From an uncultured Lachnospiraceae bacterium (GTDB lineage Bacteria > Bacillota > Clostridia > Lachnospirales > Lachnospiraceae), in contig CAJTTT010000013.1 in assembly GCA_910579285.1 (NCBI GenBank), positions 1 through 64,000 of the forward strand: a stretch of DNA of 64,000 nt, written 5' to 3'. Position 1 is the stretch's first letter, and each line of letters begins with the position of its first letter. This document shows positions 1 to 7,474 of the stretch, piece after piece. The notes under the pieces were generated by a model. That model did not search any database. It was not told the origin of the DNA and saw only the letters and a program-made list of their open reading frames with translations. Both the position numbers and the translations under genes were made by a program.

Positions 1-27
1 TTCAAGGAGAATGCGAAGCGTTCTCTG

Positions 28-55
28 AATCGAGCGTGCCGACGCTCGATTTTTT
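28..55. repeat. Hairpin core of a dispersed repeat; terminator-like
   Basis: A 9-bp perfect stem (ATCGAGCGT / ACGCTCGAT, loop GCCG) is followed by six T. It is probably the terminator of a gene left of the window. The same hairpin recurs at about 5.01, 23.76 and 25.20 kb inside a longer repeat, but only the core is present here. A smaller hairpin (GAGAATGC / GCGTTCTC) lies just before it at 7-26. Confidence 0.75.
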
Positions 56-156
56 GCCGGTAAATAAAATGGGTGTTTATTGTGTCGATTGTATCACAGA
101 TTAGCGGTGTGGACAATCGACATGAGGAGATTGCGTAAAATTATTTTTGAAACGTA

Positions 157-214
157 TTGACCGCTGGTCGAAACATGTGATATTGTTAGAGAGGATAAAA
201 TCGACCGATGGTCG
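157..214 (+). promoter_or_regulatory. Twin palindromic operators and promoter of the acyl-amide operon
   Basis: Two near-identical palindromes, GACCGCTGGTC (159-169) and GACCGATGGTC (203-213), are both followed by GAAA and lie 44 bp apart centre to centre, about four helical turns. The first overlaps a TTGACC -35 element, with a weak TATTGT -10 after 18 bp. This is the pattern expected for a TetR-family repressor. No matching regulator lies next to it in the window, so it may be encoded to the left. Operator function is inferred from symmetry. Confidence 0.6.
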
Positions 215-269
215 AAAAATGAAAAAGGAATGAGATTGGAGCGGACGGCTCCGCCAGGAGGAAAGGGAA

Positions 270-641
270 ATGACTTACGCAGATTTTTTTTACGACATTA
301 AGGGAAGATTCATGGGAGCGGATGTGAGCGATATCCACGAGCATCTGGCTTTTGAGTTTGACATTGAGGATGAGGAGGCGGGAGGCGCTTTCTATGTGGA
401 AGTGAAGGACGGGGTGCTCTATGTGGAGCCTTACGAATATTACGACAGGGATGCCAGATTTATCTGCGCGCCAGATGTGCTCATAAAGATCGCGGAAGGC
501 GAAATGGACCCGGTGTGGGCGTTCACAACCCAGAAACTTAAGGTGGAGGGCAATATTGACAAGGCGCTGCGCTTAAAGGAGATCATTGAAGCCAAACAGC
601 GTGAGATGAAAAAGGCGGAAAAGAAGGCGAAGAAGAAATGA
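270..641 (+). CDS. SCP2 sterol-binding-domain protein
   Basis: This 123-residue protein matches the size and pattern of the SCP2 lipid-carrier fold: an acidic first half, a D..F...PDVL.KIAEGEMDPVWAF core and a KLKVEGNIDKALRL segment, ending in a lysine-rich tail. SCP2 proteins bind lipids or acyl chains in a hydrophobic tunnel. The ATG is preceded by AGGAGGAAAGG. Its stop overlaps the start of the hydrolase gene by 4 bp (ATGA), so the two are translationally coupled. As first gene of an operon with an acyl-AMP ligase, ACP and condensation enzyme, it may hold or deliver the acyl substrate or product. That role is inferred. Confidence 0.75.
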   Translation: MTYADFFYDIKGRFMGADVSDIHEHLAFEFDIEDEEAGGAFYVEVKDGVLYVEPYEYYDRDARFICAPDVLIKIAEGEMDPVWAFTTQKLKVEGNIDKALRLKEIIEAKQREMKKAEKKAKKK

Positions 642-1600
642 AGAAAAAGAAGGGAATATTAAAAAAAGCAGTGCTGGGAGCAGGGCTTCTGGCGGCAGTC
701 TGCGGCGGGGAGATCGCCTATTTTTACGGGCGCACCATGAAGCGCGGCAGGGCGAAAACCGAGCGTACCATGAAGATGGCGGGTACGGACTGGAACCAGT
801 ACATGCCGCTCATTGAGGGGCGGAAAGCAGCCATGCTGGAACGTCCCCATAACGATGTGTGGCAGATGAGTTTTGACGGTTTGAAGCTCCATGCCACTTA
901 TTTTCCGGCGCAGGATCAGCAGGGGAAACAGAAACTTGTGATCTGCTTCCACGGCTACACCAGCCAGGGAATGTCTGACTATATCGGTTTGTCGGATTAC
1001 TACCAGAAGAGGGGCTTTGCCATGCTGCTGCCCGATGCCAGGGCCCACGGCGCAAGTGAAGGAGAATATATCGGCTTTGGATGTCTCGACAGACAGGATG
1101 CCCTTGGGTGGGTCAGATGGGCAGTTGAAGAGCTCGGTGAGGAGACGGAAATTCTTCTCCACGGTACATCTATGGGAGCGGCGACGCTTCTGATGCTGAG
1201 CGGCCTATCGCTGCCTGAGCAGGTGAAGGGCATTGTTTCCGACTGCGGCTTCACCTCCCCGAAAGAAGTGTTTACCCATGTGCTGCACTCCATGTACCAT
1301 CTGCCGGCTTTTCCGCTGATTCCGGGTGCGGATCTTGTGAACAGGAAACTTGCGGGCTACGGTATGGACGAATGTAACGCGAAGCGGGAGGTGGAGAAGG
1401 CGGAGGTGCCGATCCTGTTTATCCACGGCGGAAATGACACTTTTGTGCCGTGCAGCATGTGTGATGAGATCTATGAACATTGTGTTTCAAAGAAGCGAAA
1501 GCTCATTATAGAGGGAGCCGCCCACGCGGAGAGCTACTACAAAGATACGGAAAGCTATGAGAAGGCGTTGACGGAGTTTATCGGCGAAGTGATAGAGTAA
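638..1600 (+). CDS. Membrane-anchored alpha/beta hydrolase
   Basis: This 320-residue protein has an N-terminal basic stretch and one hydrophobic helix (about residues 9-29), so it is probably anchored with the catalytic domain outside. The serine-hydrolase triad is visible: Ser178 in GTSMG, Asp267 in HGGNDTFV and His296 in GAAHAES. The oxyanion HG motif is in CFHGYTSQG. The family resembles YqkD/CocE-like peptidases and esterases of Firmicutes. It overlaps the SCP2 gene by 4 bp and precedes the condensation gene by about 70 bp. It could release or trim an acylated product, but its substrate cannot be read from the sequence. Confidence 0.8.
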   Translation: MKKKKGILKKAVLGAGLLAAVCGGEIAYFYGRTMKRGRAKTERTMKMAGTDWNQYMPLIEGRKAAMLERPHNDVWQMSFDGLKLHATYFPAQDQQGKQKLVICFHGYTSQGMSDYIGLSDYYQKRGFAMLLPDARAHGASEGEYIGFGCLDRQDALGWVRWAVEELGEETEILLHGTSMGAATLLMLSGLSLPEQVKGIVSDCGFTSPKEVFTHVLHSMYHLPAFPLIPGADLVNRKLAGYGMDECNAKREVEKAEVPILFIHGGNDTFVPCSMCDEIYEHCVSKKRKLIIEGAAHAESYYKDTESYEKALTEFIGEVIE

Positions 1601-1669
1601 AAATGCTCAGAAAACGGGCATTCTCCGCACCGATTGGAGATGCCGCAAAGCGGAATGAAGGAGGGAGCT

Positions 1670-3067
1670 ATGAAAACAAGAAAGGGTCAGAAGACGTATC
1701 CTCTGACAGTGGCGCAGAAGTTCCATACTTTCTATATGGATTTTTGCCCGAAGAAAGAGGTTGTAAACATTGGAACCAGTTTGACAATAGAATACGAACT
1801 GGATATCGAGGAACTGAAACGGGCGGTTTACAAGGCGTATGAGCGCTGTGAGTCCATGCGGGTGCGCTTTGCTTACGATAAGAAGGAAGAGCAGTGGTAC
1901 CAGTATGTGGCGGAGAAGGAAGAGCGGGATATCGAGTATGTGGACTTCACGGGCAAAACGATGGAGGAAGCGGCCGAGATTATGACAGGATGGACCCGGG
2001 TGCCTTTCCAGAGAGAGGACAGTCCCATGAACCGGGTGGTGATGATAAAGACGCCGGACGGCTGCCAGGGTCTCTATGTGCTGGGTGACCATATGCTGCT
2101 TGATGCACAGTCCCTGATTTGTTTCCTGCGGGACGTGATCGAGCTTTACTGTAATGCCAAATTTGAGGGAGTTGCCTATCCGTCAGACATGCGCTCCTTT
2201 ACAGAGCAGCTGGAGAAAGATCTGGCTTACGAGGCGGGAAGCAGAGCGCAGGCCAGAGACAGAGAATATTTTGAGAAGCTGATCGGAGAGTCGGAGCCGA
2301 TCTTTAACGGCATCGAGGGGCCGGGGCAGCTGGAGGCGGCGAGAAAACAGTTTCCTGGAACAAGGGCGGCCTTTTCCGCAACCGCAAAAGTGGACTCCGC
2401 GCTCGACATTTTTCATCTGGAGGAAGAGCCGACCCAGAGGCTGATGCGATTTTGTGAGGAGCAGCATATTTCCCTGCAGTGTCTGCTGATCATGGGAATC
2501 CGCACATACCTGCAGAAAATGAATGACAACGATGATGTGTCCATCAACGTGGCGTATGCCAGAAGGGCAACCCTTATGGAGAAGAAGTCGGGCGGAACCC
2601 GAATCCATTCCTTCCCGTTTCGGACCATTCTCTCCAAAGACCAGACTTTTATGGAAGGCATCCTTGCCATCCGCAACGGGCAGAATGAAGTGTTCCGTCA
2701 CACGAATTACAATCCTGTGGAGTATTTCGGTTACAGAAGCAGACTCTACCATACGCCGCAGGGAGCAACTTACGAACCTATGTCCCTGACCTACCAGCCC
2801 TTGACCCTGAAGGAAAAAGGTTTAGATCAGCTTGGGGATATCCGATATAAGACAAAATGGTATCCAAACGGAGCGACTACGCAGGCTATGTATCTGACGG
2901 TGATGCACCGTTCCGATGACAACGGACTGGATTTCAACTTCGAGCATCAGGTGGCGGCGGTAAGCCGTGAGACGCTGGAGCGTTTCTACTATTATATGTG
3001 TAAGATTATGTTCAAAGGGACGGAAAACCCGAATATGAAGATTGGTGATATCATCAAATTAATTTAG
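1670..3067 (+). CDS. Stand-alone condensation-domain acyltransferase
   Basis: This 465-residue protein has the layout of an NRPS condensation domain or acyl-CoA/ACP-dependent acyltransferase. The HHxxxDG motif appears as Asp140-His141-Met-Leu-Leu-Asp145, so the catalytic second His is kept and the first is Asp. The start at 1670 follows AAGGAGGG; an upstream in-frame ATG at 1634 lacks such a site. Condensation domains join an acyl thioester to an amine or hydroxyl acceptor. With a discrete ACP and AMP ligase directly downstream it would form a three-protein acyl-amide synthase. Discrete condensation/carrier/ligase sets of this kind are known from gut Clostridia that make fatty-acid amides. 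The acceptor here is unknown. Confidence 0.75.
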   Translation: MKTRKGQKTYPLTVAQKFHTFYMDFCPKKEVVNIGTSLTIEYELDIEELKRAVYKAYERCESMRVRFAYDKKEEQWYQYVAEKEERDIEYVDFTGKTMEEAAEIMTGWTRVPFQREDSPMNRVVMIKTPDGCQGLYVLGDHMLLDAQSLICFLRDVIELYCNAKFEGVAYPSDMRSFTEQLEKDLAYEAGSRAQARDREYFEKLIGESEPIFNGIEGPGQLEAARKQFPGTRAAFSATAKVDSALDIFHLEEEPTQRLMRFCEEQHISLQCLLIMGIRTYLQKMNDNDDVSINVAYARRATLMEKKSGGTRIHSFPFRTILSKDQTFMEGILAIRNGQNEVFRHTNYNPVEYFGYRSRLYHTPQGATYEPMSLTYQPLTLKEKGLDQLGDIRYKTKWYPNGATTQAMYLTVMHRSDDNGLDFNFEHQVAAVSRETLERFYYYMCKIMFKGTENPNMKIGDIIKLI

Positions 3068-3086
3068 GAAAGGAGGTTGACAGGAT

Positions 3087-3308
3087 ATGTTTGATCAGTT
3101 GGCGGAAATCATTATGAACTATGTGGAAGTGAAGAGGGAAGATATCAGGCCGGAGTCCCGGTTTATGGAGGATCTTGGCTTTTCATCCTTTGATTTTATG
3201 AGTATGCTCGGCGAGGTGGAGGATACGTTTGAGGTGGAGATCGAGGAGGAGAAGGCAGCAGGCATCCGCACCGTGCAGGAGGCGGTGGATTACCTCGGGA
3301 GCTTGTAA
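3087..3308 (+). CDS. Discrete acyl carrier protein
   Basis: This 73-residue acidic protein is a carrier protein. The family DSL motif appears as D29-L-G-F-S-S34-F-D, placing the phosphopantetheine serine at Ser34. The following helix II (DFMSMLGEVEDTFEVEIEEE) is typical. It begins 19 bp after the condensation gene behind AAAGGAGG. It is not the housekeeping fatty-acid ACP, since no fab genes are nearby. It most likely carries the acyl group between the downstream ligase and the upstream condensation enzyme. Confidence 0.85.
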   Translation: MFDQLAEIIMNYVEVKREDIRPESRFMEDLGFSSFDFMSMLGEVEDTFEVEIEEEKAAGIRTVQEAVDYLGSL

Positions 3309-3448
3309 CAGATGGGAAACCGATCTGATGGCGTTGCTTTTTCATCGGGAATTTGTGCAGAAGCGTTACAAATGGTTTCGGATCCAGTGCGGTATATGAC
3401 AGGATGCCTGCGGTTTCCGGCACAGGACGCTTCGGAATGGAAGGAAGT

Positions 3449-4999
3449 ATGAACGAATTTAGTAGTACGATCAGAGAAATTTTAGTCAAGGCGTCTGAGG
3501 CGTACGGCCCTCAGGATGCGGTACGTTACAAGGCGAAGAGAGATAAAGGAAACGGCAAAAAAGAGACGGTCGTGGAGGCGAAGACCTACCGGCAGATTCG
3601 GGAGGACAGCGAGCGCTTTTCGGCGGCGCTTGAAAGCCTCGGCGAACAGGGCGCCCACATAGCGATTGTGGGAGACAACTCTTATCCGTGGCTTGTCTCC
3701 TACTACGGCACGGTGAATGGCGGCAGCGTGGCTGTGCCGCTGGATGCCAACCTTCCGGCGGAAGATCTGTGTGAGCTGATCGACCGGGCGGATGCGACGG
3801 TGCTGGTGTATGATAAGGCGCGCGCGGCGGTGGCGGAGCTTTCGGTGGAAAAATGCCCGAAATTGAAATGCAGGATTGCCACAGAGCCGGAGGCATCTGC
3901 GGCGGATGTGCCGGAAGGGACGATTCTTTTCGGGGAGCTGCTTCGCGGGCAGGAGCCGGGCTATTCCCACAGCCCGCAGCCGGAAGATCTGGCCACCATC
4001 ATGTTTACCTCGGGCACCACGGGAAAGAGCAAGGGTGTGATGCTGACCCACAGGAACCTGGCGGAGAATGCCACGGCACAGGATATGGGCTTTGAACCGG
4101 GGATGGTGCTGCTTTCGGTACTGCCGATTCACCATGCCTACTGCCTGAGCATGGATATTTTAAAGGGCATGTCTCTGGGAACGGTGATCTGCATCAACGA
4201 TTCCCTGCTGCGGGTGTTAAAAAATATCAAGCTCTTTGAGCCGAACATCATCCTTATGGTGCCGCTTATGATTGAGACCTTTGCCAAGAAGCTGGAGGAG
4301 ACTGACTGGCTCCCGGCGCCCATCATAAAAGCCACGGTCTTTGGAAAACAGTTTCATACCATATGCAGCGGCGGCGCGTACTTAAATCCCGATTACCTGA
4401 AACGGTTTGAAAAGTACGGGATTACCATTCTGCAGGGGTATGGCATGACGGAATGTGCGCCTGTGATCAGCTCCAACTGTCCCAACGATAAAAAGGATGG
4501 CTCCATCGGCAAATGTATGCCGAACTGTGAGGTAAAAGTGGTGGACGAGGAGCTCTGGGTGAGAGGTTCAAGCGTCATGCAGGGCTATTACAAAATGCCG
4601 GAGGAGACAGCGGAAACACTGGTGGACGGATGGCTTCGGACGGGAGATCTTGGCTATGTGGACGAAGACGGGTTCCTTTTCCTCACGGGAAGAAAGAAGA
4701 ATCTGATTATCACGCCAAACGGAGAGAATGTTTCCCCGGAGGAGCTGGAAAACAGGATCGGCGCGGCGCGTCTCGTGCAGGAGATTCTTGTGAGGGAGAA
4801 GGATGGCGTGATCGAGGCGGAGATTTTCCCCGATCTGGAGTACGCTGCCAGGAAAAAGATCAAGAATGTGGAGGGCGAGATCCAGAAGATTGTCGATGCA
4901 TACAATGACAATGCGCCCCTGTATAAGCGCGTGGTGAGCGTGAAACTGCGCGATACGGAGTTTGAAAAGAATACCACAAAGAAGATCAAGAGATTTTAG
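3449..4999 (+). CDS. Acyl-AMP ligase / acyl-CoA (ACP) synthetase
   Basis: This 516-residue ANL-superfamily enzyme activates a carboxylic acid as acyl-AMP and passes it to a thiol. The A3 loop MFTSGTTGKSKG is near residue 185, GYGMTECAP near 330 and the RTGDLGY hinge near 397. A C-terminal catalytic lysine lies in NTTKKIKRF. The ATG at 3449 follows GGAAGGAAG; a longer in-frame start at 3353 has no ribosome site. As last gene of the operon it probably loads the neighbouring ACP rather than making free CoA ester. The acid is likely a fatty acid by family resemblance; chain length cannot be told. Confidence 0.85.
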   Translation: MNEFSSTIREILVKASEAYGPQDAVRYKAKRDKGNGKKETVVEAKTYRQIREDSERFSAALESLGEQGAHIAIVGDNSYPWLVSYYGTVNGGSVAVPLDANLPAEDLCELIDRADATVLVYDKARAAVAELSVEKCPKLKCRIATEPEASAADVPEGTILFGELLRGQEPGYSHSPQPEDLATIMFTSGTTGKSKGVMLTHRNLAENATAQDMGFEPGMVLLSVLPIHHAYCLSMDILKGMSLGTVICINDSLLRVLKNIKLFEPNIILMVPLMIETFAKKLEETDWLPAPIIKATVFGKQFHTICSGGAYLNPDYLKRFEKYGITILQGYGMTECAPVISSNCPNDKKDGSIGKCMPNCEVKVVDEELWVRGSSVMQGYYKMPEETAETLVDGWLRTGDLGYVDEDGFLFLTGRKKNLIITPNGENVSPEELENRIGAARLVQEILVREKDGVIEAEIFPDLEYAARKKIKNVEGEIQKIVDAYNDNAPLYKRVVSVKLRDTEFEKNTTKKIKRF

Positions 5000-5004
5000 G
5001 ACAA

Positions 5005-5067
5005 TAAAAAATCGAGCGTCGGCACGCTCGATTTTTTACACTATTGCAATTTCCTGTTATATAAAAA
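5005..5067 (-). repeat. Dispersed hairpin repeat, reverse copy
   Basis: Read on the minus strand this is the same unit as at 23.72 and 25.17 kb: a T-rich start, AGGAAATTGCAATAGTGT, A6, the ATCGAGCGT / ACGCTCGAT hairpin and T6. Because A and T runs flank the stem, the hairpin (5011-5031) can act as a terminator in both directions between converging genes. Confidence 0.75.
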
Positions 5068-5068
5068 G

Positions 5069-5105
5069 ACCGCCCTCCGCGTTATCGCCGGAGAGCGGTT
5101 CTTTT
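5069..5105 (+). terminator. Rho-independent terminator of the acyl-amide operon
   Basis: The stem ACCGC-C-CTCCG / CGGAG-A-GCGGT is followed by TTCTTTT. It lies 70 bp after the ligase stop and directly abuts the dispersed repeat. Confidence 0.7.
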
Positions 5106-5132
5106 GTGTGTAGAATATTTCAATATTTCGAG

Positions 5133-5169
5133 TCCGCAAAGCGGATCCCGCGATCGAACTTGTTCGATC
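5133..5169 (-). terminator. Two small hairpins after the minus-strand DUF6033-like gene
   Basis: TCCGC-AAA-GCGGA (5133-5145) and GATCGAAC-TT-GTTCGATC (5152-5169) lie just 3' of the gene ending at 5173. There is no long U-run, so termination strength is uncertain. Confidence 0.4.
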
Positions 5170-5172
5170 TGG

Positions 5173-5907
5173 TTAGACCGTGAAATCAAAATTCTTTCCG
5201 GGCATGGGAATGGTTGTCTCTTCTTTTACATTGTCCCAGCTAAAGTTTTTGATCTTGTCGAGCAGATCCTCTACGCTGCCTGCCGTTATAGTAGCGCGTT
5301 TGCTGTGCTCATAATTGTACAGATCCTGCGCTTTGCCGGTCTTATCTGCCTCTGCATCCTTAGCGGCTTCCTTCTTGTCCTCGAGCATTTTGTCCACGAA
5401 TTCTTTCGTGCGCTCGCCGGATTTCTCAAGTTCTGCAAAGTAGGATACCTGTCCGTCCTTGCCGATGCTTACGCCGAGTGTAACGACTTCGTCTTCACGC
5501 CCGGTCTCTTTCAGCTCTTCTTTCATTTCGCCGAGCTTGTTGAGAGATTCATCCAGAAGAGCGAGGTTTTTCTCTTTCACCTCGTCATCGTTGGCCATCT
5601 TCTCAAGTTCTTCGGGATCAATCAGCACACTGTAATCCTTAGAACCCCGGGAGAGATACTGAGCAGCCTCCTCCTCGGTCTCGTATTCAGCAACATAGAT
5701 GTCCGCATTGCTGTAGGTCTTCTTCAGCTCCTGCAAAAGAGCCTTCGCCTTGTCGCTCAACTGCACGGAGTTGTTGGTTGTGTTTGTCTTTTTTGTGCTG
5801 TCGGTTTTTTTGTCGTCAGCCTTGGCAGTTTTTCTGCTCTGGGATGCCGTGCTGTAAAGGTTCTTCTGCAAGGCATTATAGCTGTTGACACCGTTCATAT
5901 TGTTCAT
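5173..5907 (-). CDS. Uncharacterised Lachnospiraceae protein, DUF6033-like
   Basis: This 244-residue, charged, cysteine-free protein has no signal peptide or membrane segment. It has a disordered N-terminus rich in Asn, Thr and Lys. A conserved middle (VQLSDKAKALLQELKKTYSNADIYV) and a DYSVLIDPEELEKMANDDEVKEK segment resemble a family I remember as DUF6033; the function is unknown. The ribosome site is AAGGAGGGCG. A sigma-D-like promoter lies about 85 bp upstream, and another sits before the 74-residue gene on the same strand, suggesting a link to motility. The N-terminal LSDKAK motif recalls flagellar export substrates, but only weakly. Confidence 0.65.
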   Translation of the reverse strand: MNNMNGVNSYNALQKNLYSTASQSRKTAKADDKKTDSTKKTNTTNNSVQLSDKAKALLQELKKTYSNADIYVAEYETEEEAAQYLSRGSKDYSVLIDPEELEKMANDDEVKEKNLALLDESLNKLGEMKEELKETGREDEVVTLGVSIGKDGQVSYFAELEKSGERTKEFVDKMLEDKKEAAKDAEADKTGKAQDLYNYEHSKRATITAGSVEDLLDKIKNFSWDNVKEETTIPMPGKNFDFTV

Positions 5908-5991
5908 GTGATCGCCCTCCTTAGCTTACCTGTTTACTCAGTAAATCCGTTTACCTGTCGGGAGGTTTTCGGACTTCACCTCTTATCATAT

Positions 5992-6018
5992 ATATCGCCC
6001 TCTGACGGTCGTTTCTTA
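5992..6018 (-). promoter_or_regulatory. Sigma-D (sigma-28)-like promoter
   Basis: On the minus strand TAAG, a 15-bp spacer and GGCGATAT resemble the Bacillus sigma-D consensus TAAA-N15-GCCGATAT. It is placed to transcribe the gene starting at 5907. Confidence 0.5.
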
Positions 6019-6103
6019 ATAGGGGGAATGGGAAAATAGTCCTGTTTTTCTAATTTTTGCTTTTCCTGTTTCCAGAGTACCTGATTTCCCGCCGGGGCAT
6101 GGC

Positions 6104-6132
6104 TTGACAGGGTTTTTCTTTTATTATATAAC
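6104..6132 (+). promoter_or_regulatory. Sigma-A promoter of the Rrf2 gene
   Basis: TTGACA, a 17-bp spacer and TATAAC lie about 80 bp before the Rrf2 start codon. Confidence 0.7.
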
Positions 6133-6212
6133 TTTGGTAAAGCATATTAAAGCGATAGGAAAATGGAAGATTTCTAACAGCATTTTTGACGGACAGGAAG
6201 GGAGAGCAGGGG

Positions 6213-6647
6213 ATGAAAATTTCCACAAAGGGCAGATATGCGCTCAGACTGATGCTGGATCTGGCGGTTTATGATACCGGCGATCCGGTCAGAATACGGG
6301 ATATTGCGGCCAGACAGCAGATTTCGGAAAAGTATCTGGAACAGATTATCTCTACACTGAATAAGGCGGGATATGTGAAGAGCGTCAGGGGACCGCAGGG
6401 CGGATATCATTTGATGAAAGATCCGGCGCAGTACACGGCAGGCATGATTCTCAGACTGACGGAAGGGTCGCTTGCCCCGGTGGCCTGCCTGGAAGATGAG
6501 GTCAACGCCTGTGAAAGGCAGGAGGACTGTGTTACCCTGCGGCTGTGGCAGATGCTGAACCAGGCGGTCAGCGATGTGGTGGACCGTGTGACGCTGGCGG
6601 ATCTGGCTGCGTGGCACGGAGAGAAAAGCGGGAACTATATCATTTGA
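6213..6647 (+). CDS. Rrf2-family transcriptional regulator (IscR-like)
   Basis: This 144-residue protein begins with the hallmark MKISTKGRYALRLMLDLA. It has a winged helix-turn-helix (IRDIAARQQISEKYLEQIISTL), a wing with VRGPQGGYHL, and three cysteines (PVACL, NACER, EDCVTL) spaced as in iron-sulfur-sensing Rrf2 proteins. The start at 6213 follows GGAGAGCAGGGG; an upstream in-frame start at 6186 would add nine unusual residues. No isc or suf genes follow, so its targets are elsewhere. It is a single-gene unit with its own sigma-A promoter and a strong terminator. Confidence 0.85.
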   Translation: MKISTKGRYALRLMLDLAVYDTGDPVRIRDIAARQQISEKYLEQIISTLNKAGYVKSVRGPQGGYHLMKDPAQYTAGMILRLTEGSLAPVACLEDEVNACERQEDCVTLRLWQMLNQAVSDVVDRVTLADLAAWHGEKSGNYII

Positions 6648-6719
6648 TGCAAAAGCAAAACAGGCGCAGGTTTGCGAATTTAATAGCCCGCAAAGGAAAA
6701 ACAAATGGCGCATATAAAA

Positions 6720-6772
6720 ATCAGAAACCTCAGTTCGGACGCGCTGAGGTTTCTGATTTCTTTTGTATTTTT
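6720..6772 (+). terminator. Strong terminator after the Rrf2 gene
   Basis: A perfect 14-bp stem, ATCAGAAACCTCAG / CTGAGGTTTCTGAT with a 10-base loop, is followed by a T-rich run. Confidence 0.9.
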
Positions 6773-6779
6773 TGCAATT

Positions 6780-7004
6780 CTAAGAATATTCCCGTAAATT
6801 TACAAAATTCTGAAAAGGAAGGGCGTTTTTCGTGTACCCGGTCGTTCGGATTTCGATATTTCGACTTTTTTCCTTCTCAAAGGCCTCATCCAGCACTTCG
6901 GCGAAGAATTTCTTGGCGAAAGCCTGGGACGGGCTCTGCTTGGACTGGCGATTTTTGTCAGAAGCTGCCTTCTTTACCGGGGTGACCGCCATAACCGCTT
7001 CCAC
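6780..7004 (-). CDS. Small uncharacterised protein with sigma-D-like promoter
   Basis: This protein of about 74 residues has a basic N-terminus (VKKAASDKNRQSKQ), an amphipathic helix (FAKKFFAEVLDEAFEKEK) and a TTGYTKNALPF tail. No signal peptide, membrane helix or known domain is seen. The start is unclear: GTG at 7004 and ATG at 6992 lack a good ribosome site. A strong AAGGAGGG lies further upstream, followed in frame by a possible ATC start and the residues YANEWTYKVEAV. Its promoter matches the one before the DUF6033-like gene, suggesting co-regulation with motility genes. Confidence 0.55.
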   Translation of the reverse strand: MEAVMAVTPVKKAASDKNRQSKQSPSQAFAKKFFAEVLDEAFEKEKSRNIEIRTTGYTKNALPFQNFVNLREYS

Positions 7005-7072
7005 TTTATAAGTCCATTCGTTTGCATAGATTGCGCTAATCCCTCCTTGGATTCATATTTGTGCGTTTCTGT

Positions 7073-7147
7073 GATATGGCCATATCCTATACTGCACAGC
7101 GAACTCCTTGTTCTACTAAGGATATCGGCAGGAATTCCGTTTCCTTA
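7073..7147 (-). promoter_or_regulatory. Sigma-D (sigma-28)-like promoter plus palindrome
   Basis: On the minus strand TAAG (7147-7144), a 14-bp spacer and a perfect GCCGATAT (7129-7122) match the sigma-D consensus closely. A 14-bp perfect palindrome, GATATGGCCATATC (7073-7086), lies in the predicted leader and could be an operator. Confidence 0.55.
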
Positions 7148-7311
7148 ACCCTATTTTAGCAGTTTTTAATGGAAATGGAAAGAAAATAGTCTAAAAAATA
7201 CATAGAAAGTACAAAAAGTCAGATAAAATATGCGCAAGAACGATAAAAGCAGACAATGGAAGGTGAGCGACATGGAAAGAAGCGATGTGAGAAAGGGAGA
7301 GGGGAGGAAAT

Positions 7312-7381
7312 AAAAGGTTGACAGATGACTACCAGTACTCTATGATAAGAGAAAAGAATGGTAGGCAGATGTCAACCTTTT
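7312..7381 (+). promoter_or_regulatory. Promoter embedded in an inverted repeat, upstream of blaI
   Basis: TTGACA (7318-7323), a 17-bp spacer and TATGAT (7341-7346) form a near-consensus promoter. AAAAGGTTGACA (7312-7323) and TGTCAACCTTTT (7370-7381) are perfect 12-bp inverted arms, extended inward by CTACCA / TGGTAG. The spacer holds GACTAC, like the GACTACA half-site known for BlaI/MecI operators. Transcripts made from this promoter would lack the left arm; only read-through RNA could fold and terminate here. Confidence 0.6.
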
Positions 7382-7474
7382 TGCTGTGGCGGGAAGCAGC
7401 TATTCACAGACTGGTGCGCACTCAGTTTCTGGGTTGTAGAAAATGGAGGCTGCGCAGAGAAGGGGGAATGAAGG

